NCBI RefSeq assembly: GCF_016924145.1
Contig: NZ_JAFFZO010000013.1
Location: 1-64,000, forward strand
Length of the DNA stretch: 64,000 bases
Direction of reading: 5' to 3'
DNA from: Amphritea pacifica
GTDB lineage: Bacteria; Pseudomonadota; Gammaproteobacteria; Pseudomonadales; Balneatricaceae
Positions within the stretch are counted from its first letter, which is position 1. Each line of letters starts with the position of its first letter. The position numbers and the translations under genes were made by a program. This document shows positions 53,895-62,797 of this stretch, in pieces. Under the pieces are notes generated by a model. It did not search any database. It was not told where the DNA came from and saw only the letters and a program-made list of their open reading frames with translations.

Positions 53895-54974
53895 ATGCCC
53901 CAATCAATTGAAACCTTCTATGAAGTGATGCGACGTCAGGGGATTACGCGTCGTAGTTTTCTGAAGTACTGCAGTCTGACTGCAGCGGCACTGGGTCTGG
54001 GGCCAGCGTTTGCGCCCAGAATTGCCCATGCGATGGAAACGAAGGAGCGAACCCCGGTTATCTGGGTACACGGTCTGGAGTGTACCTGTTGTTCTGAGTC
54101 CTTTATCCGTTCAGCGCATCCGTTGGTTAAAGATGTGGTGTTGTCGATGATCTCTCTCGACTACGATGACACGCTGATGGCGGCCGCCGGTCATCATGCA
54201 GAAGCCGCACTGGAAGAAACCATTCAGAAGTATAAAGGTAAATATATTCTTGCGGTGGAGGGCAATCCACCACTCAACGAGGATGGTATGTTCTGTATCG
54301 TCGGTGGCAAGCCATTTCTCGATCAGCTTAAGCATGCCGCTAAAGATGCCGCTGCCGTAATCGCCTGGGGCTCCTGCGCTTCCTGGGGCTGTGTTCAGGC
54401 TGCCCGGCCCAATCCAACACAGGCGGTACCGATCCATAAAGTGATTACCGATAAACCCATTATCAAAGTACCGGGTTGTCCGCCGATTGCAGAGGTGATG
54501 ACCGGTGTTATCACCTATATGCTGACCTTTGGCCGTCTGCCTGAACTGGATCGTCAGGGACGTCCGAAGATGTTCTACAGTCAGCGGATCCATGATAAAT
54601 GCTATCGCCGTCCTCACTTTGACGCGGGTCAGTTTGTTGAGCAGTGGGACGATGAAAGTGCCCGCAAAGGCTACTGTCTCTATAAGGTGGGCTGTAAGGG
54701 GCCGACCACCTATAACGCCTGTTCTACGGTTCGCTGGAACGAAGGCACCTCATTCCCGATTCAGGCCGGACATGGCTGTATCGGTTGTTCTGAAGATGGC
54801 TTCTGGGATAAGGGCTCATTCTATGACCGGCTCAGCAACATTCCGCAGTTTGGGATTGAGAAAAATGCCGATGAGATCGGTATGGCTGTTGCGGGAGGCG
54901 TGGGTGCTGCAGTAGCCGCTCATGCAGCGGTTAGCGCTATTAAGCGGGCTCAGCACAAAGGAGATCAGGAATAA
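53895..54974 (+). CDS. hupS: [NiFe] uptake hydrogenase small subunit
   Basis: A 359-residue precursor with a twin-arginine signal ([20 protein letters not shown]) cleaved near AHAME. The mature part has the proximal cluster site ([25 protein letters not shown]), the medial/distal cysteines ([42 protein letters not shown]) and a C-terminal hydrophobic anchor with [16 protein letters not shown]. This is a membrane-bound group 1 enzyme on the periplasmic side that splits H2 and passes electrons to HupC. The stop overlaps the hupL ATG by one base. Confidence 0.96.
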   Translation: MPQSIETFYEVMRRQGITRRSFLKYCSLTAAALGLGPAFAPRIAHAMETKERTPVIWVHGLECTCCSESFIRSAHPLVKDVVLSMISLDYDDTLMAAAGHHAEAALEETIQKYKGKYILAVEGNPPLNEDGMFCIVGGKPFLDQLKHAAKDAAAVIAWGSCASWGCVQAARPNPTQAVPIHKVITDKPIIKVPGCPPIAEVMTGVITYMLTFGRLPELDRQGRPKMFYSQRIHDKCYRRPHFDAGQFVEQWDDESARKGYCLYKVGCKGPTTYNACSTVRWNEGTSFPIQAGHGCIGCSEDGFWDKGSFYDRLSNIPQFGIEKNADEIGMAVAGGVGAAVAAHAAVSAIKRAQHKGDQE

Positions 54975-56782
54975 TGAATACCCCGATGAATGAGAAAGAT
55001 CTTGATAACTCCGGTCGTCGTATTGTGGTTGATCCGGTTACCCGGATTGAAGGGCATATGCGTTGTGAAGTGAACGTTGATGAAAATAATGTTATTCGTA
55101 ACGCTGTCTCTACAGGGACTATGTGGCGTGGTCTGGAAGTGATTCTGAAAGGGCGTGATCCCAGGGATGCCTGGGCGTTTGTAGAGCGGATCTGTGGCGT
55201 CTGCACCGGCACCCATGCACTGACCTCGGTGCGCGCAGTGGAGGACGCGTTGGGAATTCAGATCCCTCTGAACGCTCACCTGATTCGTCATCTGATGGAT
55301 AAGACTCTGCAGGTGCATGATCATATTGTGCACTTCTATCACCTGCACGCTCTTGACTGGGTTAATCCGGTTAATGCGCTCAAGGCTGATCCAGTGGGCA
55401 CGTCTGAACTGCAGAAGATGGTATCGCCGCATCACCCAAAATCAAGTCCGGGTTATTTTAAAGATGTACAGACCCGTCTTAAGAAGTTTGTGGAAACCGG
55501 TCAGCTGGGGCTGTTCTCCAATGGTTACTGGGATAATCCGGCTTATAAATTGCCGCCGGAAGCCGATCTGATGGCGGTGGCTCACTATCTGGAAGCCCTC
55601 GATCTGCAGAAAGATATTGTTAAGATTCACACCATCTTCGGCGGTAAAAACCCCCATCCTAACTTTATGGTGGGGGGCGTTGCCTGTGCGATCAATATCG
55701 ATGGTGTGGGTGCGTCTGGGGCACCGGTGAATATGACCTCCCTCAACTTTGTGTTGCAGCGGATTCAGGAAGCTCAGGCGTTTACCAAGAATGTTTATCT
55801 GCCCGATGTGCTGGCGGTTGCCGGAATCTATAAAGACTGGCTGCATGGTGGCGGTCTGGCATCTCAGAATGTTCTTTCCTACGGTACCTACCAGAAAGTG
55901 CCCTATGATAAATCCTCCGAGCTGCTTCCGGCGGGCGCCATTGTTAATGGTAACTGGAACGAAGTGCACGAAGTGGATGTGCGCGATCCGGAGCAGATTA
56001 AAGAGTTTGTTGATCACTCCTGGTACACCTACGAGGGGGGTAAGAAGGGGCTGCATCCATGGGATGGCGAAACAGCACCTAAATTTGAGCTGGGGCCTAA
56101 TACGGTGGGCACCCGTACCAATATTAAAGAGATCGATGAATCGGCGAAATACTCCTGGATCAAAGCGCCGCGCTGGAAGGGTCATGCGATGGAGGTGGGG
56201 CCGCTGGCGCGTTACATCGTCGCCTATGTTTCCGGTAAAGAGTATGTGCAGGAGCAGGTTAACCGTTCACTGTCGGCGTTCAATCAGAACACCGGTCTCG
56301 ATCTGGGGCTGAAACAGTTCCTGCCATCCACTCTGGGGCGTACTCTGGCGCGGGCGTTGGAGTGCGAGCTCTGCGTCGATACCATGCTGGATGACTGGCA
56401 TCAACTGGTGGGCAATATCAAAAACGGGGACAGCTCTACTGCGAATGTGGAGAAGTGGGACCCGGCCAGCTGGCCGAAGGAAGCGATGGGGGTCGGTACC
56501 AATGAAGCCCCCCGTGGTGCTCTGGGTCACTGGATTAAGATCAAAGATGGCAAGATCGAAAACTATCAGGCGATCGTTCCGACCACCTGGAACGGTTCTC
56601 CGCGTGATGCGGAGGGCAATATCGGTGCATTTGAAGCTGCCCTGATGAATACGCCGATGGAGCGTCCCGATGAGCCGGTCGAGATACTGCGCACCCTGCA
56701 CAGCTTTGACCCCTGTCTGGCCTGTTCTACCCATGTGATGTCAGCAGATGGGCAGGAACTGACTAAGGTAAAAATCCGCTAA
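54974..56782 (+). CDS. hupL: [NiFe] uptake hydrogenase large subunit
   Basis: A 602-residue subunit carrying the Ni-Fe(CN)2CO centre. The L1 motif [20 protein letters not shown] is near residue 75, and the L2 motif is at the C-terminus: [20 protein letters not shown]. Processing after the conserved His by HupD removes the final 15 or so residues once nickel is in. Both cysteine pairs are present. No signal peptide: exported with HupS by the Tat signal. It follows hupS with a one-base overlap. Confidence 0.96.
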   Translation: MNTPMNEKDLDNSGRRIVVDPVTRIEGHMRCEVNVDENNVIRNAVSTGTMWRGLEVILKGRDPRDAWAFVERICGVCTGTHALTSVRAVEDALGIQIPLNAHLIRHLMDKTLQVHDHIVHFYHLHALDWVNPVNALKADPVGTSELQKMVSPHHPKSSPGYFKDVQTRLKKFVETGQLGLFSNGYWDNPAYKLPPEADLMAVAHYLEALDLQKDIVKIHTIFGGKNPHPNFMVGGVACAINIDGVGASGAPVNMTSLNFVLQRIQEAQAFTKNVYLPDVLAVAGIYKDWLHGGGLASQNVLSYGTYQKVPYDKSSELLPAGAIVNGNWNEVHEVDVRDPEQIKEFVDHSWYTYEGGKKGLHPWDGETAPKFELGPNTVGTRTNIKEIDESAKYSWIKAPRWKGHAMEVGPLARYIVAYVSGKEYVQEQVNRSLSAFNQNTGLDLGLKQFLPSTLGRTLARALECELCVDTMLDDWHQLVGNIKNGDSSTANVEKWDPASWPKEAMGVGTNEAPRGALGHWIKIKDGKIENYQAIVPTTWNGSPRDAEGNIGAFEAALMNTPMERPDEPVEILRTLHSFDPCLACSTHVMSADGQELTKVKIR

Positions 56783-56829
56783 AAACCCGATGCCCGTGGT
56801 CTGCGCTGCGGGCGTGCTGGAGGTATGCT

Positions 56830-57522
56830 ATGGAAACAATAAAACAGAGAAAGCAGACGGCGGTGTATGTGTATGAGGCGCCGCTACGCTTATGGCACTG
56901 GGTTACCGTTTTTTCGATTATCACACTTTGTATTACCGGCTATTTTATCGGTTCACCGTTGCCGACAATGCCGGGGGAGGCCAGTGATCATTTTCTGATG
57001 GGGTATATCCGCTTTGCTCACTTCACGGCGGGCTATATCGTTGCCGTTGGCTTCCTGGGACGGATCTACTGGGCATTTGTTGGCAACAGTCATGCCCGGG
57101 AGCTGTTTCTGGTGCCGATATTCAGTGGTAAATGGTGGAAAGAGGTAGGGCACGAGATACGCTGGTATCTGTTTCTGGAGAAAACGCCGAAGAAATATAT
57201 TGGCCATAATCCGTTGGGGCAGCTGTCGATGTTCTGCTTCTTCGTCGTGGGGATCAGCTTTATGATCATCACCGGCTTTGCGCTCTATGCCGAGGGGCTG
57301 GGGCGGGGCAGCTGGGCGGATACCCTGTTTGGCTGGGTAGTTCCGCTGATGGGGCAGAGCCAGGATCTGCATACCTGGCATCATCTGGGGATGTGGTATC
57401 TGATAATCTTCGTCATGATGCACGTTTATGTCGCCATTCGTGAGGATATTATGTCCCGTCAGAGTCTGATATCCACCATGATTGGTGGTTGGCGAATGTT
57501 TAAGGATGATAAGCCGGACTGA
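56830..57522 (+). CDS. hupC: Hydrogenase b-type cytochrome subunit
   Basis: A 230-residue cytochrome b with four membrane helices and haem-ligand histidines (PLRLWHWVTVFSIITLC; FAHFTAGYIVAVGFLGRIYW; LHTWHHLGMWYLIIFVMMHV). It anchors HupSL and moves electrons from H2 to the quinone pool. It lies 47 bases after hupL. A strong terminator follows, so hupSLC is probably a separate unit or partly attenuated from what follows. Confidence 0.95.
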   Translation: METIKQRKQTAVYVYEAPLRLWHWVTVFSIITLCITGYFIGSPLPTMPGEASDHFLMGYIRFAHFTAGYIVAVGFLGRIYWAFVGNSHARELFLVPIFSGKWWKEVGHEIRWYLFLEKTPKKYIGHNPLGQLSMFCFFVVGISFMIITGFALYAEGLGRGSWADTLFGWVVPLMGQSQDLHTWHHLGMWYLIIFVMMHVYVAIREDIMSRQSLISTMIGGWRMFKDDKPD

Positions 57523-57550
57523 GTCTGGCAGATAACTTCGATGGTGTGTT

Positions 57551-57576
57551 TGCCGGGGCTATGCTCCGGCATTTTT
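57551..57576 (+). terminator. Rho-independent terminator after hupC
   Basis: TGCCGGGGC-TAT-GCTCCGGCA (one G-T pair) followed by TTTTT: a 9-bp stem, 29 bases after the hupC stop. It should reduce read-through from the structural genes to the accessory genes. Confidence 0.8.
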
Positions 57577-57604
57577 ATCCCGGCTCGCGATGTCGGAGGT
57601 CTTG

Positions 57605-57871
57605 ATGCAACGTTTACGTTTTCATGGGCGCCGTCCGGAGCATCCGGGTGGTTTTCTTGAACGCTGTTACCTTAATCCGTTAAAAATCAGTCAGTCTCAA
57701 CTGGCAAAAGAGCTGGGGATCTCCCGGCGAAGAGTTAACGAGATAGTTAACGGACAAAGAGCGATTACCGCAGATACCGCTTTACGTCTGGCGCACTTTT
57801 TTCATACCTCTCCGATGTTCTGGCTGGAGAAGCAGCAGCTTTGGGAGCTCTATCAGGTCGGCCGGGACTAG
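57605..57871 (+). CDS. HigA-like XRE-family DNA-binding protein (orphan antitoxin)
   Basis: An 88-residue protein from ATG 57605 with GGAGG 6 bases upstream. RRPEHPGGFLERCYLNPLKI then SQSQLAKELGISRRRVNEIV, NGQRAITADTALRLAHFF and TSPMFWLEKQQLWELY are the full HigA/VapI antitoxin pattern. No HigB-type toxin lies before it (hupC and a terminator precede it) or after it. It sits between hupC and hupD on the same strand. It may be an orphan antitoxin or a regulator of the hup locus. Confidence 0.87.
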   Translation: MQRLRFHGRRPEHPGGFLERCYLNPLKISQSQLAKELGISRRRVNEIVNGQRAITADTALRLAHFFHTSPMFWLEKQQLWELYQVGRD

Positions 57872-57994
57872 ATTGAGCTGATTTAACCACTTAATTCAAT
57901 AACTGGAAGTTTACTTTTCACTTTGCTTGCTGCTTACCACTGTAACCCCCTCTGTAACACCCCTGATATGGCGCTTAGCCGTAAGACTCTGAGT

Positions 57995-58010
57995 TGGCAT
58001 AAAGCTTGTA
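57995..58010 (+). promoter_or_regulatory. Possible sigma54 promoter of hupD and the accessory genes
   Basis: TGGCATA-AAGC-TTGTA keeps TGGCA and TTG with the right spacing, but has GT instead of GC at -12. It lies 63 bases before hupD, after the terminator at 57551, so a second promoter is expected here. The rest of 57872-58072 shows nothing else clear. Confidence 0.45.
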
Positions 58011-58072
58011 GTTCTAAAGTCAGTCCCGCTTAACCGTGGACACTTCTAAAACAGTAATGATGTGAGGGACAG

Positions 58073-58735
58073 ATGTCTGAATCGATATCCCGGACGGAAT
58101 CTGAGCTGAGAGTGATGATCCTCGGAATCGGTAACCTGCTTTGGGCCGATGAGGGGTTTGGTATCCGTGTTGTTGAGACTCTGCATGAACGTTATCGCTT
58201 CCCTGAGAATGTCGAACTGATGGATGGTGGCACTCAGGGGATCTATCTGGTGCAGCATGTGCAGCGCTGTGATCTGCTGCTGGTGTTTGATGCAATCGAC
58301 TATGGTCTTGAGCCGGGAGCCATGAAGGTCATTCATGGCGACGATGTGCCCAAATTTATGGGGGCAAAGAAGATGAGCCTGCATCAGACCGGTTTTCAGG
58401 AAGTACTGGCGATGGCGGAGTTCACCGGTGATTATCCGCAGCATCTGCTGCTGATCGGGGTGCAGCCCGTTGAACTGGAGGATTTCGGCGGTAGTTTGCG
58501 GCCCGCGGTTCAGGCGCAGGTCGACCCCGCTATCCGTATCGCACTCGATTATCTTGACTCATTTGGTATCCATCCTAAGAAGCGCGATCAGCCGTTGCCA
58601 CCGCAGGAACAATTAGCGCCCTCCGAATTACAGCAACGCCGCTATGAGGAGGGACGTCCCTCTGAAGATGATGCCTGTCGCCGTGGTGATGGGCGTTTTC
58701 TGAAACAGAGATCCGTTAAAGAGCGCAGTCACTGA
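58073..58735 (+). CDS. hupD: Hydrogenase maturation endopeptidase
   Basis: A 220-residue protease of the HyaD/HupD/HybD family: VMILGIGNLLWADEGFGIRV (the Ni-sensing Glu/Asp motif), VELMDGGTQGIYL and the conserved His in KKMSLHQTGFQEVL. It cuts the C-terminal tail of HupL after Ni insertion. GAGGGA lies before the ATG. About 30 extra charged residues at the C-terminus (PPQEQLAPSELQQRRYEE...) are outside the family core. The stop overlaps the hypC ATG. Confidence 0.93.
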   Translation: MSESISRTESELRVMILGIGNLLWADEGFGIRVVETLHERYRFPENVELMDGGTQGIYLVQHVQRCDLLLVFDAIDYGLEPGAMKVIHGDDVPKFMGAKKMSLHQTGFQEVLAMAEFTGDYPQHLLLIGVQPVELEDFGGSLRPAVQAQVDPAIRIALDYLDSFGIHPKKRDQPLPPQEQLAPSELQQRRYEEGRPSEDDACRRGDGRFLKQRSVKERSH

Positions 58736-59049
58736 TGTGCATCGGTATTCCTATGCAGGTACTTCGCTGTGACGGATTTGTGGCACTGTGCGAGGCTGAG
58801 GGAGAGCAGCAAACGGTTGATATGAGCCTGGTGGGGGAGTTGCCCCCGGGCAGCTGGGTGCTGGTGTTTCTCGGTGCTGCCCGTGAGCAGATCACGGAAC
58901 AGCGCGCCAGAGAAACCGCGGATGCGATCAGTGCGCTGCACAGTGTTATGCGGGGTGAAGCCGTTGATATGGATTCACTGTTTGCTGACCTGATTCAGAG
59001 CGAGCCACAACTGCCTGAACACCTGCAGATAACGACAGAGGAGCAATAG
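58735..59049 (+). CDS. hupF: HypC/HupF-family hydrogenase chaperone
   Basis: A 104-residue protein starting MCIGIPMQVL. The N-terminal cysteine (Cys2) carries the Fe(CN)2CO group, and VDMSLVGELPPGSWVLVFLG is the conserved core. The length and the place between hupD and hupG point to HupF, the Hup-specific HypC paralogue; a general HypC would be beyond the window with hypDE. It overlaps the hupD stop by one base. Confidence 0.92.
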   Translation: MCIGIPMQVLRCDGFVALCEAEGEQQTVDMSLVGELPPGSWVLVFLGAAREQITEQRARETADAISALHSVMRGEAVDMDSLFADLIQSEPQLPEHLQITTEEQ

Positions 59050-59053
59050 AGGC

Positions 59054-59482
59054 ATGACTGCGTTGATAGACCGTTTAACTGAACAACTGGGATATCCATT
59101 ACTGGATCAGGCCAGCTTTGACGACTTTATTCAGGATCAGCCATTTTCGGTGCTGTTCTTTACTGAGGATCCGGCACGCTTTCCCGAATCCCTCGATGTC
59201 GCTGTGATCCTGCCGGAACTGCTGAAACAGTTTCCTCAGCTTACCCCGGCGGTGATCAGTCGTGATGCCGAAAGGTCATTACAGGGACGCTATAACTTTA
59301 CCGTCTGGCCGACGCTGGTGCTGTTAAAGCAGGGGCGTTATCTGGGGGCTATCAGCAAGGTGCAGGACTGGGATCTCTATCTCAGGGATATTGAGTCTCT
59401 GCTGCAGCGGGAACCCGGCCGTAATCCCGGCATCGGTATTCCCGTTGTGGTGAATCCGGACCAGACCCAGTCGTGCGGCTAA
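59054..59482 (+). CDS. hupG: HupG/HyaE-family thioredoxin-like chaperone
   Basis: A 142-residue thioredoxin-fold protein without the CxxC pair, as in HyaE. Core: SFDDFIQDQPFSVLFFTEDP, then SRDAERSLQGRYNFTVWPTL and LLKQGRYLGAISKVQDWDLY. It binds the Tat signal of the small subunit as a proofreading chaperone. It starts 4 bases after hupF. Confidence 0.9.
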   Translation: MTALIDRLTEQLGYPLLDQASFDDFIQDQPFSVLFFTEDPARFPESLDVAVILPELLKQFPQLTPAVISRDAERSLQGRYNFTVWPTLVLLKQGRYLGAISKVQDWDLYLRDIESLLQREPGRNPGIGIPVVVNPDQTQSCG

Positions 59483-59530
59483 AAAAGACAGACTATAAAG
59501 TCAGACTGAAAAGACAGACTGAAAAGACAG
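59483..59530 (+). repeat. Short tandem repeat between hupG and hupH
   Basis: AAAAGACAGACTG-type units of about 13-14 bases occur three to four times in a row with small changes (AAAAGACAGACT, ATAAAGTCAGACTG, AAAAGACAGACTG, AAAAGACAGG). This fills most of the 58-base gap and precedes the hupH ribosome site (GACAGAGAG). Confidence 0.75.
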
Positions 59531-59540
59531 GACAGAGAGT

Positions 59541-60416
59541 ATGAACCAGGGTGATATTCCACTGATCAATATGCCGGTTGGCCCCGGCAGTCAGTCAAAC
59601 GCTGAAGACAGTGTAGTGCTGGACTATATGCCGATGCCAAAAGAGATGCATACCTATGATATCCCGATGTTGCCAGAAGCTGAGCTGTTGGAGAGCTGTC
59701 CTGAGACGCTGGAACTGCTGGATAAACTTCAACAGCAGCTGGATGCTTATACACCGGAAAGAGCGGTTATCAGTCTGGGACTGGAAAAGCTCTCCGAAGC
59801 CGGGCTGGATCTGATCAATCAGATTCTGGGCGAGGGGGAGGTCAGCCTGATCTGTAAGACTGATGATCAGGATTGCCTGGAGGTGCATGCTCAGGAAACC
59901 GTATTAGCAGGGGTATGGCGGCTGCGCTATCTCAATGCAGATTCACATCTGATTAAGGAAACCCTGGAGATTGCGGATGTTCCTTCTGTTGCGCGTCGCT
60001 ATGGATTTTCTCAGGCAACTCCGCTGGCGGTAGAAGCGGCTCAATGGCCTGCCGGTATTTTAAATGCACCACCGGTGCTGATTGAGCTGCAGCATAAAAG
60101 TGAATGCTATCAACCGGGTGATGAGCCCCACGTGATCAATCTGTCTCTGTTACCATTTTCCCCAGCGGATCATCAGTTACTGGATCACTATCTGGGATCG
60201 GGGTCGCTGGTGGTGTTATCACGGGGTTATGGTAACTGCCGCATCAGCAGTACCGGTGTCTGCCCCATATGGCGGGTGCAGTATTTCAACTCAACGGATC
60301 AGCTGATTCTCGATACCCTGGAAGTGGTTGAGATGCCCGCTGTCGTCTGTGCCGCCCCGGAAGACCTGCAGGATAGTGCTCTGCGACTGCAAGAGATAAG
60401 AGAGGTCTTGATCTGA
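59541..60416 (+). CDS. hupH: HupH/HyaF-family hydrogenase expression/formation protein
   Basis: A 291-residue protein with two related halves. The first ends VWRLRYLNADSHLIKETLEI, the second VWRVQYFNSTDQLILDTLEV, and both hold a LGEGEVS/LGSGSLV block (HupH_C repeats). It begins MNQGDIPLINMPVGPGSQS, typical of HyaF. It assists maturation of the small subunit. Its stop overlaps the rubredoxin ATG. Confidence 0.92.
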   Translation: MNQGDIPLINMPVGPGSQSNAEDSVVLDYMPMPKEMHTYDIPMLPEAELLESCPETLELLDKLQQQLDAYTPERAVISLGLEKLSEAGLDLINQILGEGEVSLICKTDDQDCLEVHAQETVLAGVWRLRYLNADSHLIKETLEIADVPSVARRYGFSQATPLAVEAAQWPAGILNAPPVLIELQHKSECYQPGDEPHVINLSLLPFSPADHQLLDHYLGSGSLVVLSRGYGNCRISSTGVCPIWRVQYFNSTDQLILDTLEVVEMPAVVCAAPEDLQDSALRLQEIREVLI

Positions 60417-60646
60417 TGAGTGTTGAACCGGGACAGAAATTTGAAGGCAGCTATCTGGGACAGAACGACCAGCTCAGTGACGCGACCAGTCTGGAATGCA
60501 AAATCTGCTGGTATGTTTATGATCCCGGGAACGGGGATGATATCTGGCAGATCGCGCCAGGAACGCCGTTCAGTCAGCTACCGGAGCACTGGCGTTGCCC
60601 AATATGTGATGGCGATAAAGATCAGTTTATGGTGCTGGATAGCTGA
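60416..60646 (+). CDS. hupI: Rubredoxin HupI
   Basis: A 76-residue rubredoxin with two CxxC iron-binding loops (LECKICWYVYDPGNGDD and WRCPICDGDKDQFMVLD). In hup loci it is thought to protect or supply electrons during assembly of the small-subunit clusters under oxygen. The N-terminal extension of 20 residues is usual for HupI. Confidence 0.95.
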   Translation: MSVEPGQKFEGSYLGQNDQLSDATSLECKICWYVYDPGNGDDIWQIAPGTPFSQLPEHWRCPICDGDKDQFMVLDS

Positions 60647-60658
60647 GGTTTAAAACAG

Positions 60659-61243
60659 ATGGTGGATATCGGTCTAATTGAATCCCGCTATGTTGAGATT
60701 CTTCATACCCGTATGGAGGGAGTGGCAGTAGTTAACCAGAAACTCCAGGTAAAGACATTGGGGTTTCAGTCGCTGGAAAATGAGCAGTTGGGTGTACTGA
60801 TCACCCCCTGGTTTATGAATCTGATGCTACTGCCGGAAACTGACCAGCAATGGACTGAACGGGAGGCAGGCAGTAAAACTGTTCGTCATCTTCCCTCCGG
60901 GCCCTATGAGTTTATTCTGGGGTGGGATGAGGTTTTAGGTGGTTATGGCATGTGTGCACTGTTCTCTCCTATGTTTGAGTTTCGCGATCAGGCTGCTGCT
61001 GTTGCTACCGCAGGGGAGGTGATCAAGGCGCTGTTTGAACCCGATAATTTTGCGCCTACTGATCGACAGCGACAGCTGAGTGTTTCTGATCCGTTGATGA
61101 AAACCGCAGAGGCGACAGATACGACAAGGGTAGCCGATGCTTCTCAGGCCCCCATCGATGAGGACGAAGCGATCAGGCTGAGTCGCCGCCAGTTTCTGAC
61201 CGGCGGGTGTAACACAACCGGCCGGTATTCGGGATATGGCTGA
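60659..61243 (+). CDS. hupJ: HupJ, HybE-family hydrogenase assembly chaperone
   Basis: A 194-residue protein. The family core is TRMEGVAVVNQKLQVKTLGF, ENEQLGVLITPWFMNLMLLP, HLPSGPYEFILGWDEVLGGY and CALFSPMFEFRDQAAAVATA. It assists small-subunit assembly. The C-terminus ends LSRRQFLTGG plus a few residues, the twin-Arg-like tail found in many HupJ proteins although not at an N-terminus. Its end overlaps hupK by 8 bases. Confidence 0.92.
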   Translation: MVDIGLIESRYVEILHTRMEGVAVVNQKLQVKTLGFQSLENEQLGVLITPWFMNLMLLPETDQQWTEREAGSKTVRHLPSGPYEFILGWDEVLGGYGMCALFSPMFEFRDQAAAVATAGEVIKALFEPDNFAPTDRQRQLSVSDPLMKTAEATDTTRVADASQAPIDEDEAIRLSRRQFLTGGCNTTGRYSGYG

Positions 61244-62453
61244 TATTGCTGGACACATTACTGTCTCGCTGGACTGGAATGAGGGCAGAATTTCAACACT
61301 GAGTTTAAGCTCAAGTCGCCCGGCGCAGATGGGACGCTTATTTCAGGGCCGAACGGTTGTCGAGGTTGCGCGGATGATCCCCCTGCTGTTTACGGCTTGC
61401 AGTGTGGCTCAGCGACTGGCCTTTACAGAGGCTGTCGAGAACTGCCGTGGCGTTGTAGTTGCCAGCGAGGTAAGCAGGGGGCGTCGGCTATTGTTGCAGG
61501 TAGAAAACTGCCGCGAGCTGTTGTTCAGACTGCTGAGAGACTGGGTAGCGGCTGATCCCGGTCAGTCACTTATATTGCAGCAGATCCAGGGGATTTTAAG
61601 CAGATTGTTGAACCGCTGGGATTACCTGTTACAGCCACTGAAAAGAGGCGGTTTGAATGGCGATCAGGTTCGGCAACTGTCAACGCTGCTGGAGCAGGAG
61701 CGCAAACAGATTGCCGATCAGTTAACCGGGATGCTGACACCGTTACTGGGGATGCCTGTCGCGAGTTTCCAGCGCTGGCTGGACAGAATCTCCCCTGAGC
61801 ATGGCTTCAATGCTCCGCTGCTGGAGCCGATCATGCATCTTCACCATGATTTTTCGGCAGTGACGCTCGGGCCGGATCTGCAACCACTGCCTGACTTGCA
61901 ACAGAGGCAACAGCAGCAGATACTTGAAGCTGCTGCTGCAGAGGTGCAGCAAACATTATTTTGCTCTACGCCACGCTGGCAGGGCGAGTGTTGTGAAACA
62001 GGCAGTTACAGTAATTATCGTTATGAGTTACAGCACTTTAGGCAGCAGGGGTGGCATGAACTGAGTTGCCGTTATGCCGCAATGTTGATACAGCTGAGTC
62101 AGGTCCCCGGGTTGATTAATGCTGATGGCAGCGCTGAAATAACAGAGTCTGCCGGTGGTAATGCTAATAGCAACGCTGATGGTATTGGTCCCGGTATTGG
62201 TATGGGCATCGTCGCGACATCCCGCGGGCAGTTGCTGCATCGGGTAGTGATGATGGGGGAAAGAATTTTGAGTTATCACATTCTCGCACCGACTGAGTGG
62301 AACCTTCATCCCCGTGGACTGGTAGCGACAAAGTTGCAGGGTGTCAGAATTGAAACCGACTCCCAGGCGCTGTCACTGGGGCGGACGATGCTACTGCTGG
62401 CGGACCCCTGTGTTGCTTTCGATATCACTTTGAACCGATGGGAATCTGTCTGA
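61236..62453 (+). CDS. hupK: HupK, hydrogenase large-subunit-like maturation protein
   Basis: A 405-residue protein that looks like a worn-down hydrogenase large subunit: FTACSVAQRLAFTEAVENCR near the L1 position and LADPCVAFDITLNRW at the C-terminus, where L2 reads DPCxxC. The second cysteine of each pair is missing. HupK is thought to act as a scaffold in cofactor assembly under oxygen. The hypA ATG follows its stop directly. Confidence 0.88.
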   Translation: MADIAGHITVSLDWNEGRISTLSLSSSRPAQMGRLFQGRTVVEVARMIPLLFTACSVAQRLAFTEAVENCRGVVVASEVSRGRRLLLQVENCRELLFRLLRDWVAADPGQSLILQQIQGILSRLLNRWDYLLQPLKRGGLNGDQVRQLSTLLEQERKQIADQLTGMLTPLLGMPVASFQRWLDRISPEHGFNAPLLEPIMHLHHDFSAVTLGPDLQPLPDLQQRQQQQILEAAAAEVQQTLFCSTPRWQGECCETGSYSNYRYELQHFRQQGWHELSCRYAAMLIQLSQVPGLINADGSAEITESAGGNANSNADGIGPGIGMGIVATSRGQLLHRVVMMGERILSYHILAPTEWNLHPRGLVATKLQGVRIETDSQALSLGRTMLLLADPCVAFDITLNRWESV

Positions 62454-62795
62454 ATGCATGAGATGTCGATCTGCGAAGGGATCATTCAGGTATTGGAAGA
62501 GCAAGCGGCCAGTCAGCACTATCAGCGTGTGAAAACGGTCTGGCTTGAGATCGGCCCTCTGGCGATGGTTGAGAACGATGCCTTACGGTTTTGCTTTGAT
62601 GCCGTCACCCGCAACAGTCTGGCTGAGGGCGCCCGGTTAGAAATAATCGAGTTACCCGGGCTGGCATGGTGTCTGGAGTGTGCCAGGTCTGTCACTATAA
62701 CAAAGCGCTATGATGCCTGTAGTGAGTGTGGCAGCTATCAGCTGCAGGTCACTCAGGGCGAAGAACTAAGAATAAAAGAGTTAGAGGTGGAATAA
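62454..62795 (+). CDS. hypA: Hydrogenase nickel-insertion protein HypA
   Basis: A 113-residue protein starting [12 protein letters not shown]; His2 and Glu3 form the nickel site. The zinc site has two CxxC pairs ([18 protein letters not shown]). It delivers nickel to the hydrogenase with HypB. It begins right after the hupK stop and ends 2 bases before hypB. Confidence 0.95.
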   Translation: MHEMSICEGIIQVLEEQAASQHYQRVKTVWLEIGPLAMVENDALRFCFDAVTRNSLAEGARLEIIELPGLAWCLECARSVTITKRYDACSECGSYQLQVTQGEELRIKELEVE

Positions 62796-62797
62796 CC

